A stretch of DNA of 64,000 nucleotides from Rhynchopus sp. YZ270_cl-10. Lineage: Eukaryota > Euglenozoa > Diplonemea > Diplonemida > Diplonemidae. Every line of letters begins with the position of its first letter. Position 1 is the first letter of the stretch. The stretch lies in contig OZ037833.1 in the NCBI GenBank assembly GCA_964035575.1, positions 2,666,001-2,730,000 on the forward strand. The letters are read 5' to 3'. Position numbers and translations under genes: made by a program. The notes below the pieces were generated by a model. It was given only the letters and a program-made list of their open reading frames with translations, was not told the origin of the DNA and searched no databases. This document shows positions 20,701 to 30,101 of this stretch, in pieces.

Positions 20701-20827
20701 CCAAGGCAGGTCCGCCACAGCAGAGCTCTGTCTCAGCAGTATTTCTGTTGGGTCCGGGCGGGTCCGCTCCCGCTTCGTCGGCGAGCGTGCCAGCTCGGCG
20801 GTTTTCACTGCCTTTACTGCAATGTGA
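17717..20827 (+). CDS. MUS81: MUS81-type structure-specific endonuclease with two SAP domains
   Basis: A 1036-residue single-exon nuclear protein, about twice the usual MUS81 length. Order: N-terminal helix-hairpin-helix (about 1-70); a Ser/Gln linker; SAP domain 1 (about 171-205, LAALTLAELKTRCRDATLPV); SAP domain 2 (about 231-266); winged helix (about 290-400, with KYPSIRYRSASYALMLSL and GYRLTELGMRFGQHL); a long acidic, Pro- and Gln-rich linker with a poly-Asp run near 655; ERCC4/XPF nuclease (about 750-900) with GDFTWVARD and the catalytic ERKTAGDL (E near 807, D near 812); C-terminal HhH2 (about 955-1000, IHGVGGDAARAIANAHHSP). MUS81 with an EME partner cuts branched DNA such as nicked Holliday junctions and stalled forks. 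SAP domains bind AT-rich DNA and may add targeting. It starts 155 bases after the PEX26-like stop. Confidence 0.9.
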   Translation: MNKDIVGFLKDLRKECDDAIRKKALQKAAESIGKYPLRITSGSQARNLAGVGDWISGQLDTFLAEQRSGNAPEPCFDSSQLDFVQSLLSQVSSQSQSQSQSQITTKPPKPPKPQGIPRVRTVDNVALQAEAQPQQIDAENDSLPLFSVPPPQQQQQQLPQEEDNGDVEESLAALTLAELKTRCRDATLPVTGTKADLMQRLQAFREREVSQQSLSQNSQTLSLPLSQGEDYGALRSMTVARLRDVCKERNLKWSGTKGMLLDRLTGAAPRGADGSQQKGSSLDHPCKIDTKQLSDGGKYPSIRYRSASYALMLSLFEFHEANDPFASITITTLFLSAQKYTSARLEASRQPSQDSGSQQWFSGGHHSLHNTLVKGDLVVKTTIPQKGYRLTELGMRFGQHLWNCHTREPGAGKVGETDPQVGPAAASQPQQPQQPQPQATKASPIVKRRRITPTPFVQKPSLPLPADVPPSPQPKPPQTDKADTHTRATSSEARGRIIEDIASRYALADAGTDVYGHVPDVAPEPLCSESGVGAVAEGVGGLMQDSVMSDVVSRAETLCVADVERDAVFESVEVHSTTVSKEAEGLRVEEATLAVSTVRLRGFDYLLQSVAGLTEAEVADMRRDFMKTQNLTEVDYALEESFLGIAGDDDDDDDSGVEIISPDQPDRPPAQQPALPSQPPPPEQESAPPLPWEATPLSQGAAAPPPPLETEPSTTPVPEEQPPTRLDWRDFATRATRDTTTTTTTTTPIRVILIADQRERANGSRSVFSEKLTQKGVICETRQLEVGDFTWVARDAHGGEVVLGCVVERKTAGDLAKSITGGRYTQQKARLRQCMLRRVVYLLEGPFSDQGHIQAKALETALMTTSLCDGFFVEHTRSLEHTIAVLVGMTASLAACIVGCTSLEEVAACNALLEDVVVSPFEPKELPQRQLPAVLPAYTAFEEGERGRRGDAHLGELFARQLSCIHGVGGDAARAIANAHHSPYSLWCTYQDLIAQGRSATAELCLSSISVGSGRVRSRFVGERASSAVFTAFTAM

Positions 20828-21053
20828 TGGGGGGGGCAGGGGGAGGGGAAGGGATACTTTTTCCCCCTGGTTATACCTGGTCATGTGCCGAGGTAGGGTT
20901 GTTTTCCAAGTCAACTTTTTTTTTTTCTCCTGGCCTTTTTTCATTGATGTCCGTCGTTGGCGTCATCTGGGGTGATATCTCAAATAAAATCGGATTTTTT
21001 TTTATTACATTTTCCCTCCCCAATTTCCAACCAAAAAGGCACAATATAAAGGA
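20828..21053. other. short spacer with partial R4 copy
   Basis: Contains an R4-like fragment at about 20,872-20,917 (ACCTGGTCATG...TTTCCAAGTCAACTTT) in + orientation, then poly-T. Confidence 0.55.
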
Positions 21054-21519
21054 ATGGTATTAGTAAACGGAGGTTGTCACTGTGGTCGCGTCCGTTGGGC
21101 TGCGTCAGTTCCGCGCGATGCGGTGGTGGTGACGTGCTCCTGCAGCGTTTGCGTGAAGAAGTCGAATGTGCACGTCATCTTACCCAAGGCACGGTTTGAC
21201 CTGGTCTCAGGAGAAAGCGAGCTGACATGCTACCGGTTCAATACTATGCAGGCGCAGCACCTCTTTTGCAAGCACTGTGGAACACAGTCCTTCTACGTTC
21301 CAAGAAGCAACCCTGATGGGTATGTTTTCAGCAAAAAAACCACCTTACTTTTTGGTAATTCCTCTCTCAACTCCCCCCCTTCGCAGAATTGGGATCAACC
21401 CTCACTGCATCGACGAGGCCGATGCGAAGCAACTCACTCTGGGGGCAAAGAGCTTCGACGGGCGCGACTGGGAGGGTAGTATAGACTCCTCAGGGATCCG
21501 CTCCCTTAGCAAGCTGTAG
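21054..21519 (+). CDS. GFA/CENP-V domain protein
   Basis: Zinc-binding protein of the GFA (glutathione-dependent formaldehyde-activating enzyme)/CENP-V family. Two exons, 21054-21319 and 21387-21519, with a 67-nt phase-2 intron (GTATGT...CTTCGCAG), give 132 residues. The spliced junction restores NPDGIGINPHCID, and the C-terminus has FDGRDWEGSI, both typical of CENP-V-like eukaryotic members. Zinc ligands seen: GGCHCG near residue 8, CSCSVC near 30 and CKHCGTQ near 74, the full set of the fold. Animal CENP-V acts at centromeric chromatin, while many homologues are plain oxidoreductase-like proteins of unknown substrate, so the role here is open. Reading through the intron gives a wrong C-terminus. 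Confidence 0.92.
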
Positions 21520-21850
21520 AGAAGAAGTGTCACGTCTATTATCCTTACCACTATCTACCTTTTCGGATTTCCAAGGTGAATGACACAAAACCCGTCTCAC
21601 CATTTGTACTCATACTTTCTATGCAAAGTGTATGAAATTTGTTTCATAGCTTCAAAAAAAATGTGAAGAAAGTATAACGATGCAACCCTTCCACAGACGC
21701 TTCTGTTCTGGAAAAAAGCGTCTAAATGCATTTCTCTCACAGTTCTACACATAAAAGAACCATAGGAACTCTTTGGTGAACCCTCCCCCTCCCATCTCCC
21801 CTCCATCTCTTCCACATTCAACTGTGCAGACTCTGGTCGAGAAGAGGAAT
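21520..21850. other. spacer, no gene seen
   Basis: AT-rich, then CT-rich just before the next gene. The downstream frame is open from 21,773 but has no ATG before 21,851. Confidence 0.5.
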
Positions 21851-23614
21851 ATGGCGCACCATGTGCGCATGCCGACGGTATTGTTTCTTTCCTCTGCAGT
21901 CGTGTTGACGTCCGAGGCAGACAATGTGAACCTCCGCAGAGAAGCTGTGCCCGCACCCACATCGTTTGCGCTTTCTGAATGGGAGGTGCTCGCAGTGCAT
22001 GCCCCGGGGCAGCCCTGTGCACCAGGCACGCACATGCCGGGTAGAGCACTTCTTGATGCAAATCGAGATGCCTTCTGCCACCTCCTCGGCCCCACCACCG
22101 TTGCCCTCGGGGACAATGCCTGGGTGCTTTCAGGTGCCTGCCACACAACCGTGTTGAGCGGCAGTATCGACATGGTGATATGCTCGAAGCCCTCCCCCGA
22201 GGCGTGCAGGTCTGAGGGGGCAGACGGGTGGATTGCATACTCCTGCTCGAACTTCATCGAGGGTGTCGCATATACGGAAAGGGTGATCAACAACGAGGAC
22301 CTGGGTGTTGTGCTGTACGGTGCGGAAGGTGCGTTACAATACTGCAAAGATTGGTGTGTCTCGCAGGTGGGGTGTGTTGGTCTGTTCTACCAAGAACACT
22401 CTTACGGACACGAGACCTGTGGGCTCTACTTCGAGGAAGGAACGTTTGACAAGCCGGCTCTCAACTTCGCTGCGCATAGTGGCCACCGAAGCGGTGTCGT
22501 CCTGCAGCGTGACAGAGCGTCTGTACCCTGCATGACAGCCCCGCCGTTGGACGGGTGGGTGGTGTCGGACTGCAGCTTCATCAAAGGTGTGCGTTTTAAT
22601 CGAACTGTGGTGCATGAAAGCGTTGTCGGTGTGTGTGTGGCGCGCTGCAAGGCGCAGTGCTTCGGAAACAAAGCGTGTGTAGGGTTCTTTCTGCAAAAGT
22701 ACGTAGACCGCTGTGAGTGTGGTTTTTATGCAGAAGCGATGACCTTCGCAGACCCGCATATGGTGGACGGTGTGTCTGGGGTGCTTGTGCAGAAGCTGCC
22801 GCCGCTGCCACATCCGCAGAGCACGTCAGATGTGAAGTGGTGCACAGCGCATGCCGACTGCGCACGATACGGTGACACCGGTGCGATCTGCACCGCGCAT
22901 TTGTGTGTGTGCTCGCCCGGGTTTGCGAACCCTGTGAACGGTGCGTTGCAGGAGACTGTGCACATCTGTGTGGGGGCGGGGCGGCGTGCGGACACACACA
23001 TACGCCTATCGTGGGATGTGCCTTGTGAGCTGATGACGCCTGTGGTGCAGAAGGCTGTGTCTGGTGCGTTAGGGAGCGCAGTGGACGGGACGGTGCAGAG
23101 CATGCAGGTGGTGTGCAACGGGAAGACGCACCTCACTGCGGCTGTTGCGGGTGTCGACGTTGTGCACCTTGCCACAGGGGACGCGGAGGCGGCTGTGGTG
23201 ACGGAGCTGCTCAGGTCTTCCGTTGCTGTTGCGGCGGGCTTCGTGGCGCCGACTGCTGTGGGCAGCTCCGTTGTGGACAACCTGCGCTGCCGTGCGGAAG
23301 GTGCGCGCGAACTGCTGTACCTGGACGGGCAGTGCCTCGCAGTGAACTGCACAGAAGGCTACGTGCTCAGCCACGCTACCTGTACAGTAGACGCATCATC
23401 CCCCGCAGACGCAACAGGCATCGTCCTCGTCTCCGTGTCCGCTGTGCTCCTCATTGTAGCCCTAGTAGCCCTCTTCGTCTGCTGCAGAGAAAAGTACACA
23501 CAACAGCTCCGCAAAAAGACAGCTGCAGAGCTTATGTTACCTGAGTGGAAAGAACAGTCGGGGGACCCCAAAAGGGTCTCCTCGGCATCGTGTGAACAAA
23601 ACCCCGTGGTGTAG
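21851..23614 (+). CDS. type I membrane protein with two apple-like domains
   Basis: A 587-residue single-exon surface protein. The ATG at 21,851 (or the in-frame one at 21,869) gives a signal peptide (MPTVLFLSSAVVLTSEA). Two related Cys-rich modules lie at about 127-210 (YSCSNFIEGVAYTERV... YCKDWCVSQVGCVGLFYQ... CGLYF) and 235-300 (SDCSFIKGVRFNRTVV... CVARCKAQCFGNKACVGFFLQ... CGFYA). Their spacing, with the core CxxxCxxxxxCxGFFxQ, resembles PAN/apple domains, which bind proteins or glycans. An EGF-like stretch (WCTAHADCARYGDTGAICTA, CVCSPGF) and a 150-residue SEA-like part follow, then one membrane helix (about 522-545) and a 42-residue cytoplasmic tail with a basic start. No kinase or other signalling domain. 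Ligand unknown. Confidence 0.85.
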   Translation: MAHHVRMPTVLFLSSAVVLTSEADNVNLRREAVPAPTSFALSEWEVLAVHAPGQPCAPGTHMPGRALLDANRDAFCHLLGPTTVALGDNAWVLSGACHTTVLSGSIDMVICSKPSPEACRSEGADGWIAYSCSNFIEGVAYTERVINNEDLGVVLYGAEGALQYCKDWCVSQVGCVGLFYQEHSYGHETCGLYFEEGTFDKPALNFAAHSGHRSGVVLQRDRASVPCMTAPPLDGWVVSDCSFIKGVRFNRTVVHESVVGVCVARCKAQCFGNKACVGFFLQKYVDRCECGFYAEAMTFADPHMVDGVSGVLVQKLPPLPHPQSTSDVKWCTAHADCARYGDTGAICTAHLCVCSPGFANPVNGALQETVHICVGAGRRADTHIRLSWDVPCELMTPVVQKAVSGALGSAVDGTVQSMQVVCNGKTHLTAAVAGVDVVHLATGDAEAAVVTELLRSSVAVAAGFVAPTAVGSSVVDNLRCRAEGARELLYLDGQCLAVNCTEGYVLSHATCTVDASSPADATGIVLVSVSAVLLIVALVALFVCCREKYTQQLRKKTAAELMLPEWKEQSGDPKRVSSASCEQNPVV

Positions 23615-24043
23615 TGACCCTGTTTTACTAACCCACCTTGATAATAATTGGTGCGAACGGCACATTGTGTCCTTTGGTCCGCCGCCAGATGCAAGCTGCA
23701 AGTGAATTTTTGATGTGTTCGTTTTTGTTCAATTCGATTCGCTTGTCAGTGTTTGTGTCTGTTTTTGTTTTGTTTTTTTTATAATATTATACAACATCTT
23801 TTGGTTGTCAGTACTAAAAAGATTGGAGACAAGCGCTTTTTGGGCAAACAAAACGGAAAACAAAAGAATGCTGTGGTATTGTCTGTTTGGTTCACTTTGA
23901 TTCACAAATCACCAACACCAATTGCAGTTTCGCACTTTCCATTTTTTTTGTTACGCCCGGATTTTAGCGCACAAACAAAGACCCGATCTTTTTTATAACG
24001 CTTTTTTTGTTCGGGGGGGTATTTTTTTATTTTTGTTTGTTTT

Positions 24044-24178
24044 TATACCTACAAAGCGTATCTTAAAGGAGAAATAGTACCTCCGATACAGTCGCCAATC
24101 ACCCCTTCCAACAGGGTCATTGAGCAATCAACGAAAGCCTCCCCCCCCCTTTTACCTTATCTATCAGAGTTACTATTT
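24044..24178 (+). repeat. R1 repeat copy 1
   Basis: A 130-135 bp unit from TATACCTACAAAGCGTA to CTATCAGAGTTACTATT. An internal hairpin CAATCACCC / GGGTCATTG has one mismatch here. One of five copies, all on the + strand. Confidence 0.9.
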
Positions 24179-24198
24179 TTTTTTATTCCTCGGGATGA

Positions 24199-24231
24199 GA
24201 TGTGGGCACACATTTTCATCTTGCAAGTGTT
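24199..24231 (+). repeat. R6 hairpin repeat copy, short
   Basis: TGTG/CACA stem with loop GGCA, then TTTTCATCTTGCAAGTGTTC. Confidence 0.6.
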
Positions 24232-25106
24232 CACTTTCTGTTCTCATCGGGATTAACCTCCTTTTTATTAGAGAGAGTGGCCAGTTGCTTAGGAATTGTT
24301 TACAACAAATTTTATTCAATTGGGAACAGGACACCTGCGTTAATGTGTAACAGATGTGCCGCCCCAGCCAAACTCCCCACCTGACTGGTGTCTCCAAATG
24401 AGGGCTCACTAGCTATTGCTAGTTCGTCGCTGGAATCGGAAAACCTTGAGACCCAGAGGGCCAGACCAATAAATTGGCAGGTGTGGTGCAACACGCTTCC
24501 TTGTCCCTCCTAGTATGTGATTTTGCCTGCATTGTTGGGGCGTCTCTGCCTCTTACAGCAGAGGTTTTTTCTTTTTCTCAACTGCTTTTCTTGTCCTTTT
24601 TGACAATACCTTTTTAATGTACCATGGCATGATGCTTTGAAAAATACCCAGAAATATGTTGGACCAAATTAAATTTGCACTTCTTGGGGGGGTAAAAATT
24701 GTCCCTTTTTCTGGATTTTTTTTTCAAAAATATGGTACTTTTGTTTGCACGTTGCTATTCTTAAACTAAAAAAATAAAAGCGTGCAAGTGTGTGTGTGTT
24801 TGATAACTAGTAGGGGTAATTCTTGCTCAGAATATGGCCCCAAAGTGTGTGTGTGTGTGTGTGAGTGATATCCTGTATGATTTTTTACAACATTTTTTTT
24901 GTGATATCATTTTTTGACAACATTTTGAAGGGTAAGCACTCGAATCAGCTTTTTTTTGTGTCGTTTAATATGAGTTAGTGAACAAGCGCCATTTTGCACA
25001 AACCATCGTTTGCGAGGTCGCTGTTATAGCGAACTGGTGACTCCCCCCGCCACCACCGTGTGTTACCGCAGGAACCTGCTGGCCTGTCTTTTCCCCTTTT
25101 TATAAA

Positions 25107-25140
25107 GATGTGTGCACAAGAGGCACATTCATCTTTCATT
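25107..25140 (+). repeat. R6 hairpin repeat copy
   Basis: Stem TGTGC/GCACA, loop ACAAGAG, then TTCATCTTTC. Confidence 0.8.
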
Positions 25141-25432
25141 TTTTTTGGCATGTCCAACTTTCTTGCCAGTACCACCTCACTTATTACTCAAAAACCCCCC
25201 ACCTCTCCCCCCTGTGTTATCAACACATAGTGAACCTGCCGGCTCAAAGGCTTTTTTTTTTTTTTGTCTGCAAAATACGTTTTCTTCTTTTTCTTTCTTT
25301 TTTTACGATCAGATGCGCATGTAGGAGTGGGGCTTCGTGCTGCTCTTGCAACTCACAGGATTTTTTTTCTCTCCCCCTGAAAGAGTGTTGTATGTGCGTG
25401 CCCCTAGTGTCATGTGCATCATTTTTAGTTTT

Positions 25433-25566
25433 TATACCTACAAAGCGTAGTTAAAAGGAGAAATAGTTCCTCAGATACGGTCGCCAATCACCCCTTCCAA
25501 CAGGGTGATTGAGTAATCAACGAAAAACACCTTTTTCCTTTTACCTTACCTATCAGAGTTACTATT
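25433..25566 (+). repeat. R1 repeat copy 2
   Basis: Full-length copy; its hairpin CAATCACCC/GGGTGATTG is perfectly paired. Confidence 0.9.
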
Positions 25567-26037
25567 GCTGAAGATGCGCTCAGGTGGCCTACTCAAGTGT
25601 TTTTATTTATGATATAGGAGAACACAAAAAAGTCTATCAAAATATGGTGTTCCTGCCGCTATTTCAGTGCTTTTTTCTTTGGGTAAAATCACGACCCAAA
25701 ATGCTTTTGCTAAATCTTCATTACTTCACGCATTTCGTAACGCCCTTCTTTTGATGCTATGTTTAATGATACACCTAAACGCTTTTTTTTTCTAGATGAC
25801 TGTTACAGCAAGGCTCGGGTTCATCACACTCAACTGCCTTTATTTCTCCGATCAACAATTCTGTGAGTGTAGATACATCCACGGATGCAAGCTTTGTATC
25901 CTAACAAACTCGCCAAGGCAGAGTTAGAACGGTGCGTGCAGCATCCCAACTGGGTATCTATCTGTTTTTGTTTTTGTTTTGCACTTCCAATTTGTCGTAA
26001 AAGTCGGTGCTTCTGCTGTAATGTTTCTTTTTTAGGA

Positions 26038-26074
26038 GTGACTAAAGAGGCTTAGGGTCATCTTATAAACTTTT
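26038..26074 (+). repeat. R5 hairpin repeat copy, short loop
   Basis: GTGACTAAAGAGGCTTAGGG then TCATCTTATAAACTTTTC; runs straight into an R6 copy. Confidence 0.75.
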
Positions 26075-26078
26075 CTTG

Positions 26079-26120
26079 ATGTGTGTGTACGAGAGTCACA
26101 TTCATCTCGCAATATTTTCT
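26079..26120 (+). repeat. R6 hairpin repeat copy
   Basis: Stem TGTG/CACA with loop TACGAGAGT, then TTCATCTCGCAATATTTTCT and TAG. Confidence 0.75.
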
Positions 26121-26509
26121 TAGCATTGTTGTGGGACAATATAACGGAACGAAAGAAACAAGAATGTACACGGCCAAATGAATTTTTCTCTAAGAAAAAA
26201 AAAAGCTGTCACAACCCCACAGAAGAAACAAACTTCCTCTGTTGCCCACAATATTTCCTACACGAATTCGAGAACAAACCAATAACCCATTTCGGCACCC
26301 TTCTTTGGGGCTTTCTTTAAAGTACTGCCATATTTTCCAGTCCACCCCCCCTTTTTTTTTTGTGTCTAGAACCCTTTTTCTTTTCAGCGTTCAGTCATTA
26401 TTATTTTTTTTGTCAACACTGATGCCACCCCACTCTTTACTCCTCTTCTCTTCTCCTCTCTCTCTCTCTCTCTCCCCCACACACATTCCCTCCAGAACAG
26501 CCCGTCAAA

Positions 26510-27784
26510 ATGGAGGTTCGGAAATCACCGGACAAACGTTTTGTGCGGCGAGGGTTGATTGGGAAGGGCTCCTTTAAGGAGGTATATGAAGCTATTAACA
26601 CGGAGACCGCGATTCTCGTTGCATGGAATGAAATGAACGCGGAGTGCTCTGTCACGGAGGTGCTGATCTTGACACGGCTGAGCCATCCGAATATTGTGCA
26701 TATTCATGATGTATGGGACGACCCGAACCACAATGTGCGGGTCTTCATCTCTGAACTGCTGACCTCGGGGTCGCTTAGACAATTTATGCGGCAGGCGAAC
26801 GGCAGCAACCTTGCTACCCCCATCACCACTCCCGTTGTAAAGCGCTGGGGGGTGCAGATCCTCTCTGGTCTCGGATACCTTCATGAGATGAACGTTTGGC
26901 ACCGTGACCTCAAATGTGACAACATCTTTGTTAACGGAAACAGCGGGGAAGTCAAAATCGGTGATTTCGGACTCTCCTGCGTCACCGCAAAGTCTGCCGC
27001 CGCCTCAGTCATCGGTACACCCGAGTTTATGGCCCCCGAAATATATGATGAAAATTACACAGAAAAGGTGGATATATATTCCTTTGGAATGTGTTTATTA
27101 GAGATGACGACAGGGAAATACCCTTATGCTGAGTGTGATAATTGTGGTCAGGTGTTTAAGAGGGTGACTCAGAATATTCCACCAAAGGCGTTGGAGGAGA
27201 TGGAGGATAAGGATACGCAGAGGGTGATTAATCTTTGCCGTTCCGTGGCGGGAAGCAGACCGTCTGCGAAGGACCTTATTGCAGATCCATTTTTTGCGCA
27301 GGTTGGGCCTGCTCCGGTACTTCCTCCGTCGTCACCTCTTGTTGCAGCGCAGACTATATCACTCCTTTCCGAACAAAAAGAACAATCCAGTGTTGTCAAA
27401 GACATTCTCCAACGCTATCAAAAGACGGACGGTGCGTTAATGCCTATGGCCCCGTCTGGGTTGGTGACGCAAACTATGACGCATGAAGAGAAGGTGAAAG
27501 ATGCGGAAATCGCGTCAAGTACTAGTAGTGGTAAAAAGGAGGACAGCTTACATGGGGAGAAGAGCAGCTCAGAGGAGCTTCAGGATAAGGTGCAGCAGGT
27601 AATGCAGAACTCTCAGCAGATGCATCAGATCAATCAGCAACCCCAGCCACACCATCCAACTAAAACGCAGGAACAAAGAGAAGGAGCGCAAGAGCGTCAG
27701 GGATATACAGACCAGCTCACAACACTCCGTGCGAACCAGGCTGCGATATTACAAAAACTTCATACAACAGTTTGCAAAAATTAG
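26510..27784 (+). CDS. WNK-type protein kinase
   Basis: A 424-residue Ser/Thr kinase in one exon. The kinase domain spans about 12-266. The glycine loop is GKGSFKEVY with Lys23 in strand beta2, the WNK hallmark. The usual beta3 Lys is absent: the sequence is VAWNEMN (Asn40), where most WNKs have VAWCELQ. HRD is intact (His131-Arg132-Asp133 in WHRDLKCDN) with Lys135, as is DFG (152-154), and GTPEFMAPEIYDENYTEKVD matches the WNK activation segment. The C-terminal 150 residues are low-complexity and Gln-rich. WNK kinases respond to osmotic and chloride changes and phosphorylate downstream kinases and cation-chloride cotransporters in animals. The role here is inferred. The ATG follows CCCGTCAAA after a CT-rich leader. 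Confidence 0.93.
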   Translation: MEVRKSPDKRFVRRGLIGKGSFKEVYEAINTETAILVAWNEMNAECSVTEVLILTRLSHPNIVHIHDVWDDPNHNVRVFISELLTSGSLRQFMRQANGSNLATPITTPVVKRWGVQILSGLGYLHEMNVWHRDLKCDNIFVNGNSGEVKIGDFGLSCVTAKSAAASVIGTPEFMAPEIYDENYTEKVDIYSFGMCLLEMTTGKYPYAECDNCGQVFKRVTQNIPPKALEEMEDKDTQRVINLCRSVAGSRPSAKDLIADPFFAQVGPAPVLPPSSPLVAAQTISLLSEQKEQSSVVKDILQRYQKTDGALMPMAPSGLVTQTMTHEEKVKDAEIASSTSSGKKEDSLHGEKSSSEELQDKVQQVMQNSQQMHQINQQPQPHHPTKTQEQREGAQERQGYTDQLTTLRANQAAILQKLHTTVCKN

Positions 27785-27820
27785 GGTTAAACAAAAAAAA
27801 AATGGAAAGTGGAGATATAT

Positions 27821-27876
27821 TGCACAACTGTGGTAACACAACCGAGACAATACACTGCACTTCCAATATCAAAAAA
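27821..27876 (+). repeat. R3 repeat copy 1
   Basis: TGCACAACTGTGGTAACACA then ACCGAGACAATACACTGC; the most diverged of four copies. Lies 37 bases after the WNK stop. Confidence 0.8.
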
Positions 27877-28120
27877 TAAGGGGTCAAAGGGGAGAGGGTT
27901 TGGCGACACTAACACAAAAGGTCTATCTTTGTATTATTTTTTCAAGATTCCTGCCAAGAGGGGGGTTTGGGTGGGGGGATATTTTTTCCGTTCCAAATGG
28001 GGGAAAAAAGTGGGCTTATCGAAGGGGGAAAGAAACAAAATGCAATGCCCAAACCATTCCTATTCTTTTGAGTCTTAAGAGACGTTTTGTCCAACTCCAC
28101 CCCCTTTTTTAGTCCCCTCA

Positions 28121-28164
28121 GGTGACTGAGCACGAGAGGCTTAGGATCATCTTATAAACTTTCT
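28121..28164 (+). repeat. R5 hairpin repeat copy
   Basis: Stem CTGAGC/GCTTAG (one G-U pair) with loop ACGAGAG, then GATCATCTTATAAACTTTC. Confidence 0.88.
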
Positions 28165-28628
28165 TTTTTTTTTTATTATGAGAAAGGGGGTGGAGGGGCT
28201 CTTCGGGGGTGTTTGAATGAAAGTTTTTTGTTTTTGTTTTGTGCTCTTTTTTTTTGTGGTCTTTAAAAAGTGTCTCTTCTTCACTTAGGGGGGAAGGACA
28301 TAACGGTCGCAACCACGGCACCGGCTGTCTATCTTATTACATAGGGCATTTAGGGGGTCTGGCTTCTTCTATGTCAAAAAAGGGGGGGTTTTTTTTTTCC
28401 AATTTTTATTTTAGATTCAGCACTTCTTTGAACAACGATTTGTTCATCTCCACATATGATGACAAAAAAAAAAATGCAGGATGGAAATCATATCGCCAAC
28501 ATTTTTTTTTTAGGGGTCGAACCAAAAAGGGTTAACTAACTGTCTTACACTCAAAGGGAGGAAATATGATATCTATATTTCCTCCCCATTGGCGGGAGGG
28601 GGTATGTGGCTATTCTGTTTTGTCCTTA

Positions 28629-28705
28629 CCCCGGTACATCCGGTCATACCAAGGTACACTGTCAAGAGAGGGCTTTGAGGGCTTTGTATTTCAAGTCAAA
28701 CTTTT
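28629..28705 (+). repeat. R4 repeat copy, 3' part
   Basis: CCGGTACATCCGGTCATACC, AAGGTACACTGTCAAGAGAG, then GTATTTCAAGTCAAACTTT. Confidence 0.85.
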
Positions 28706-28710
28706 TAAAG

Positions 28711-28756
28711 GAGACTACACACGAGAGAAGCTTAGGGTCATCTTATAAACTTTTCT
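28711..28756 (+). repeat. R5 hairpin repeat copy
   Basis: CACACGAGAGAAGCTTAGGG then TCATCTTATAAACTTTTC; sits between two R4 copies and ends in TTTCAG. Confidence 0.8.
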
Positions 28757-28763
28757 TTCAGAT

Positions 28764-28880
28764 GTAAACCACGAAAATGGATTGTAGGACTGCATGGTTG
28801 GGGGTGTCCACCCCCCCGGTACACCCGGTCATACCAAGGTACACTGTTCACGAGAGGGCTTTGTATTTCAACTCTACTTT
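28764..28880 (+). repeat. R4 repeat copy, full length
   Basis: Starts GTAAACCACGAAAATGG, includes TGCATGGTTGGGGGTGTCC and GGTACACTGTTCACGAGAGG, ends TATTTCAACTCTACTTT. Confidence 0.92.
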
Positions 28881-29901
28881 CTGTTTTGTGTCTGCGTCCA
28901 CAGAGGTACGATACTTCAATCTATCTCCCCCTTTTTCCCCCCACGGAGTGTCAGTGCCTGCATCCCAGAGGTGTTTGCACTATCAACTTCACTTTTTTCT
29001 TCAGAGGTCAAAGCTCTCTAAGCTTTGTGTAAACACCCTCTCACCTAGTAGGCTTCCCAGAGTGTCCCTTTTTTGCCTCTTATTCACTAACATGGTAATA
29101 GCAAAAAAAAATCGACATTGAGTACAAATCGTTATACCAGTAGGTATAACGTGATTGTCGATACAACAAAAATGATCCCTGAATGTGCCCCCCTCGGTTC
29201 GAAACACCCCCCTTTCTGCAACAACGTAAGGATTATTTTGTATATTGTCGGCCCTTCCTGAGAGCTCGGTCCCGGGATCCCATCTCTGATCCAAGCGTCC
29301 AAGGTCTCATTCCCCGATGACTAAGGTGCCCGCGTCTCTAGAGAACGTGACATTTATTCTTTTTCTTTTTGCACCCATCTAAACGTAGAATTTGATGTCT
29401 TGCCCAGTCCATAGGGGGCGTTTCTTTGTTTTTTTTTTTTTTTTTTGTTTCGTGAGAAAAATGGGGTAGGGAGGGGGGTGGTGGCGGTGGTGGTGGGCAC
29501 AACAAAAAATTAGGGTCCATTCTTTTCCAGGATTCTTTACACTTTCTTTAAATTGCACGGAGCTGATAAATGGTGACTTCACATTGTATCAATTTTCAAC
29601 AAAAAGAAGGAGAAGAAGTAAAAAACTCTCTCTGCCATTCTTGGGGGGCGAAGTGTGTTGTGTGTATGTATCCTAGCCTTTGGGTGACGTTGCGTTCAGA
29701 GCAACGTGAAATTATTGCCTATTGTGGTCATAGATACTGCAAAACAACGCACACACACACGCCCCAAATATCTTTCCTGTAGTGTTTTTTTTTTGCAGAT
29801 GTAAGCGGAAACGATAGTTTTTTTTTTTTGTTTTTGTTTTTTTAGTAAAATAACCGAGCCACCAGCGACTCCGGTTGCATCTTTTATTTTTGTAAAGGGT
29901 A

Positions 29902-30101
29902 CCGTAAACGTACTATATATGGACCGTAAAAAATGGTCCAACTGCGGGAGTACGGTCCATATATACCGTAATCGTAAGAACTCTAGCACAGGACGTAAAA
30001 TTTTTTGGGACGTAACAAAACTGGGACATTTTGGACTTTTTTTTAAACTTGGGACATTTTTACGTCCCAGAATATTTACGATTACGGTAGTACGTTTACG
30101 G
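29902..30101. mobile_element. TA-flanked foldback MITE (200 bp)
   Basis: Terminal inverted repeats CCGTAAACGTACT flanked by TA on both sides, as in Tc1/mariner-type insertions. Further inverted pairs lie inside (ATATGGACCGTA with TACGGTCCATAT; CCGTAATCGTAA with TTACGATTACGG). No coding capacity. Related in ends to 39,614-39,709. Confidence 0.75.

Larger units (their letters stand above)
23615..26509. other. gene-poor repeat block
   Basis: About 2.9 kb with no recognised gene. It holds two R1 copies, three R6 copies and one R5 copy, TG dinucleotide runs (24,787-24,863) and many T tracts. The last 100 bases before 26,510 are CT-rich. Confidence 0.5.

Noticed and set aside
21054-21519. Bacterial contamination, because GFA, TauE/SafE and RsmB-like domains are common in bacteria
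   Set aside because: These genes sit among clear eukaryotic genes; the GFA gene has a proper intron, the transporter a probable one, and flanks carry the local repeat families.
28495-28570. Minus-strand tRNA suggested by a GGTTCGACCCC string
   Set aside because: No matching A-box, acceptor or anticodon stem could be drawn.
29140-29215. tRNA suggested by GGTTCGAAACACC
   Set aside because: No A-box at the right distance and no cloverleaf pairing.
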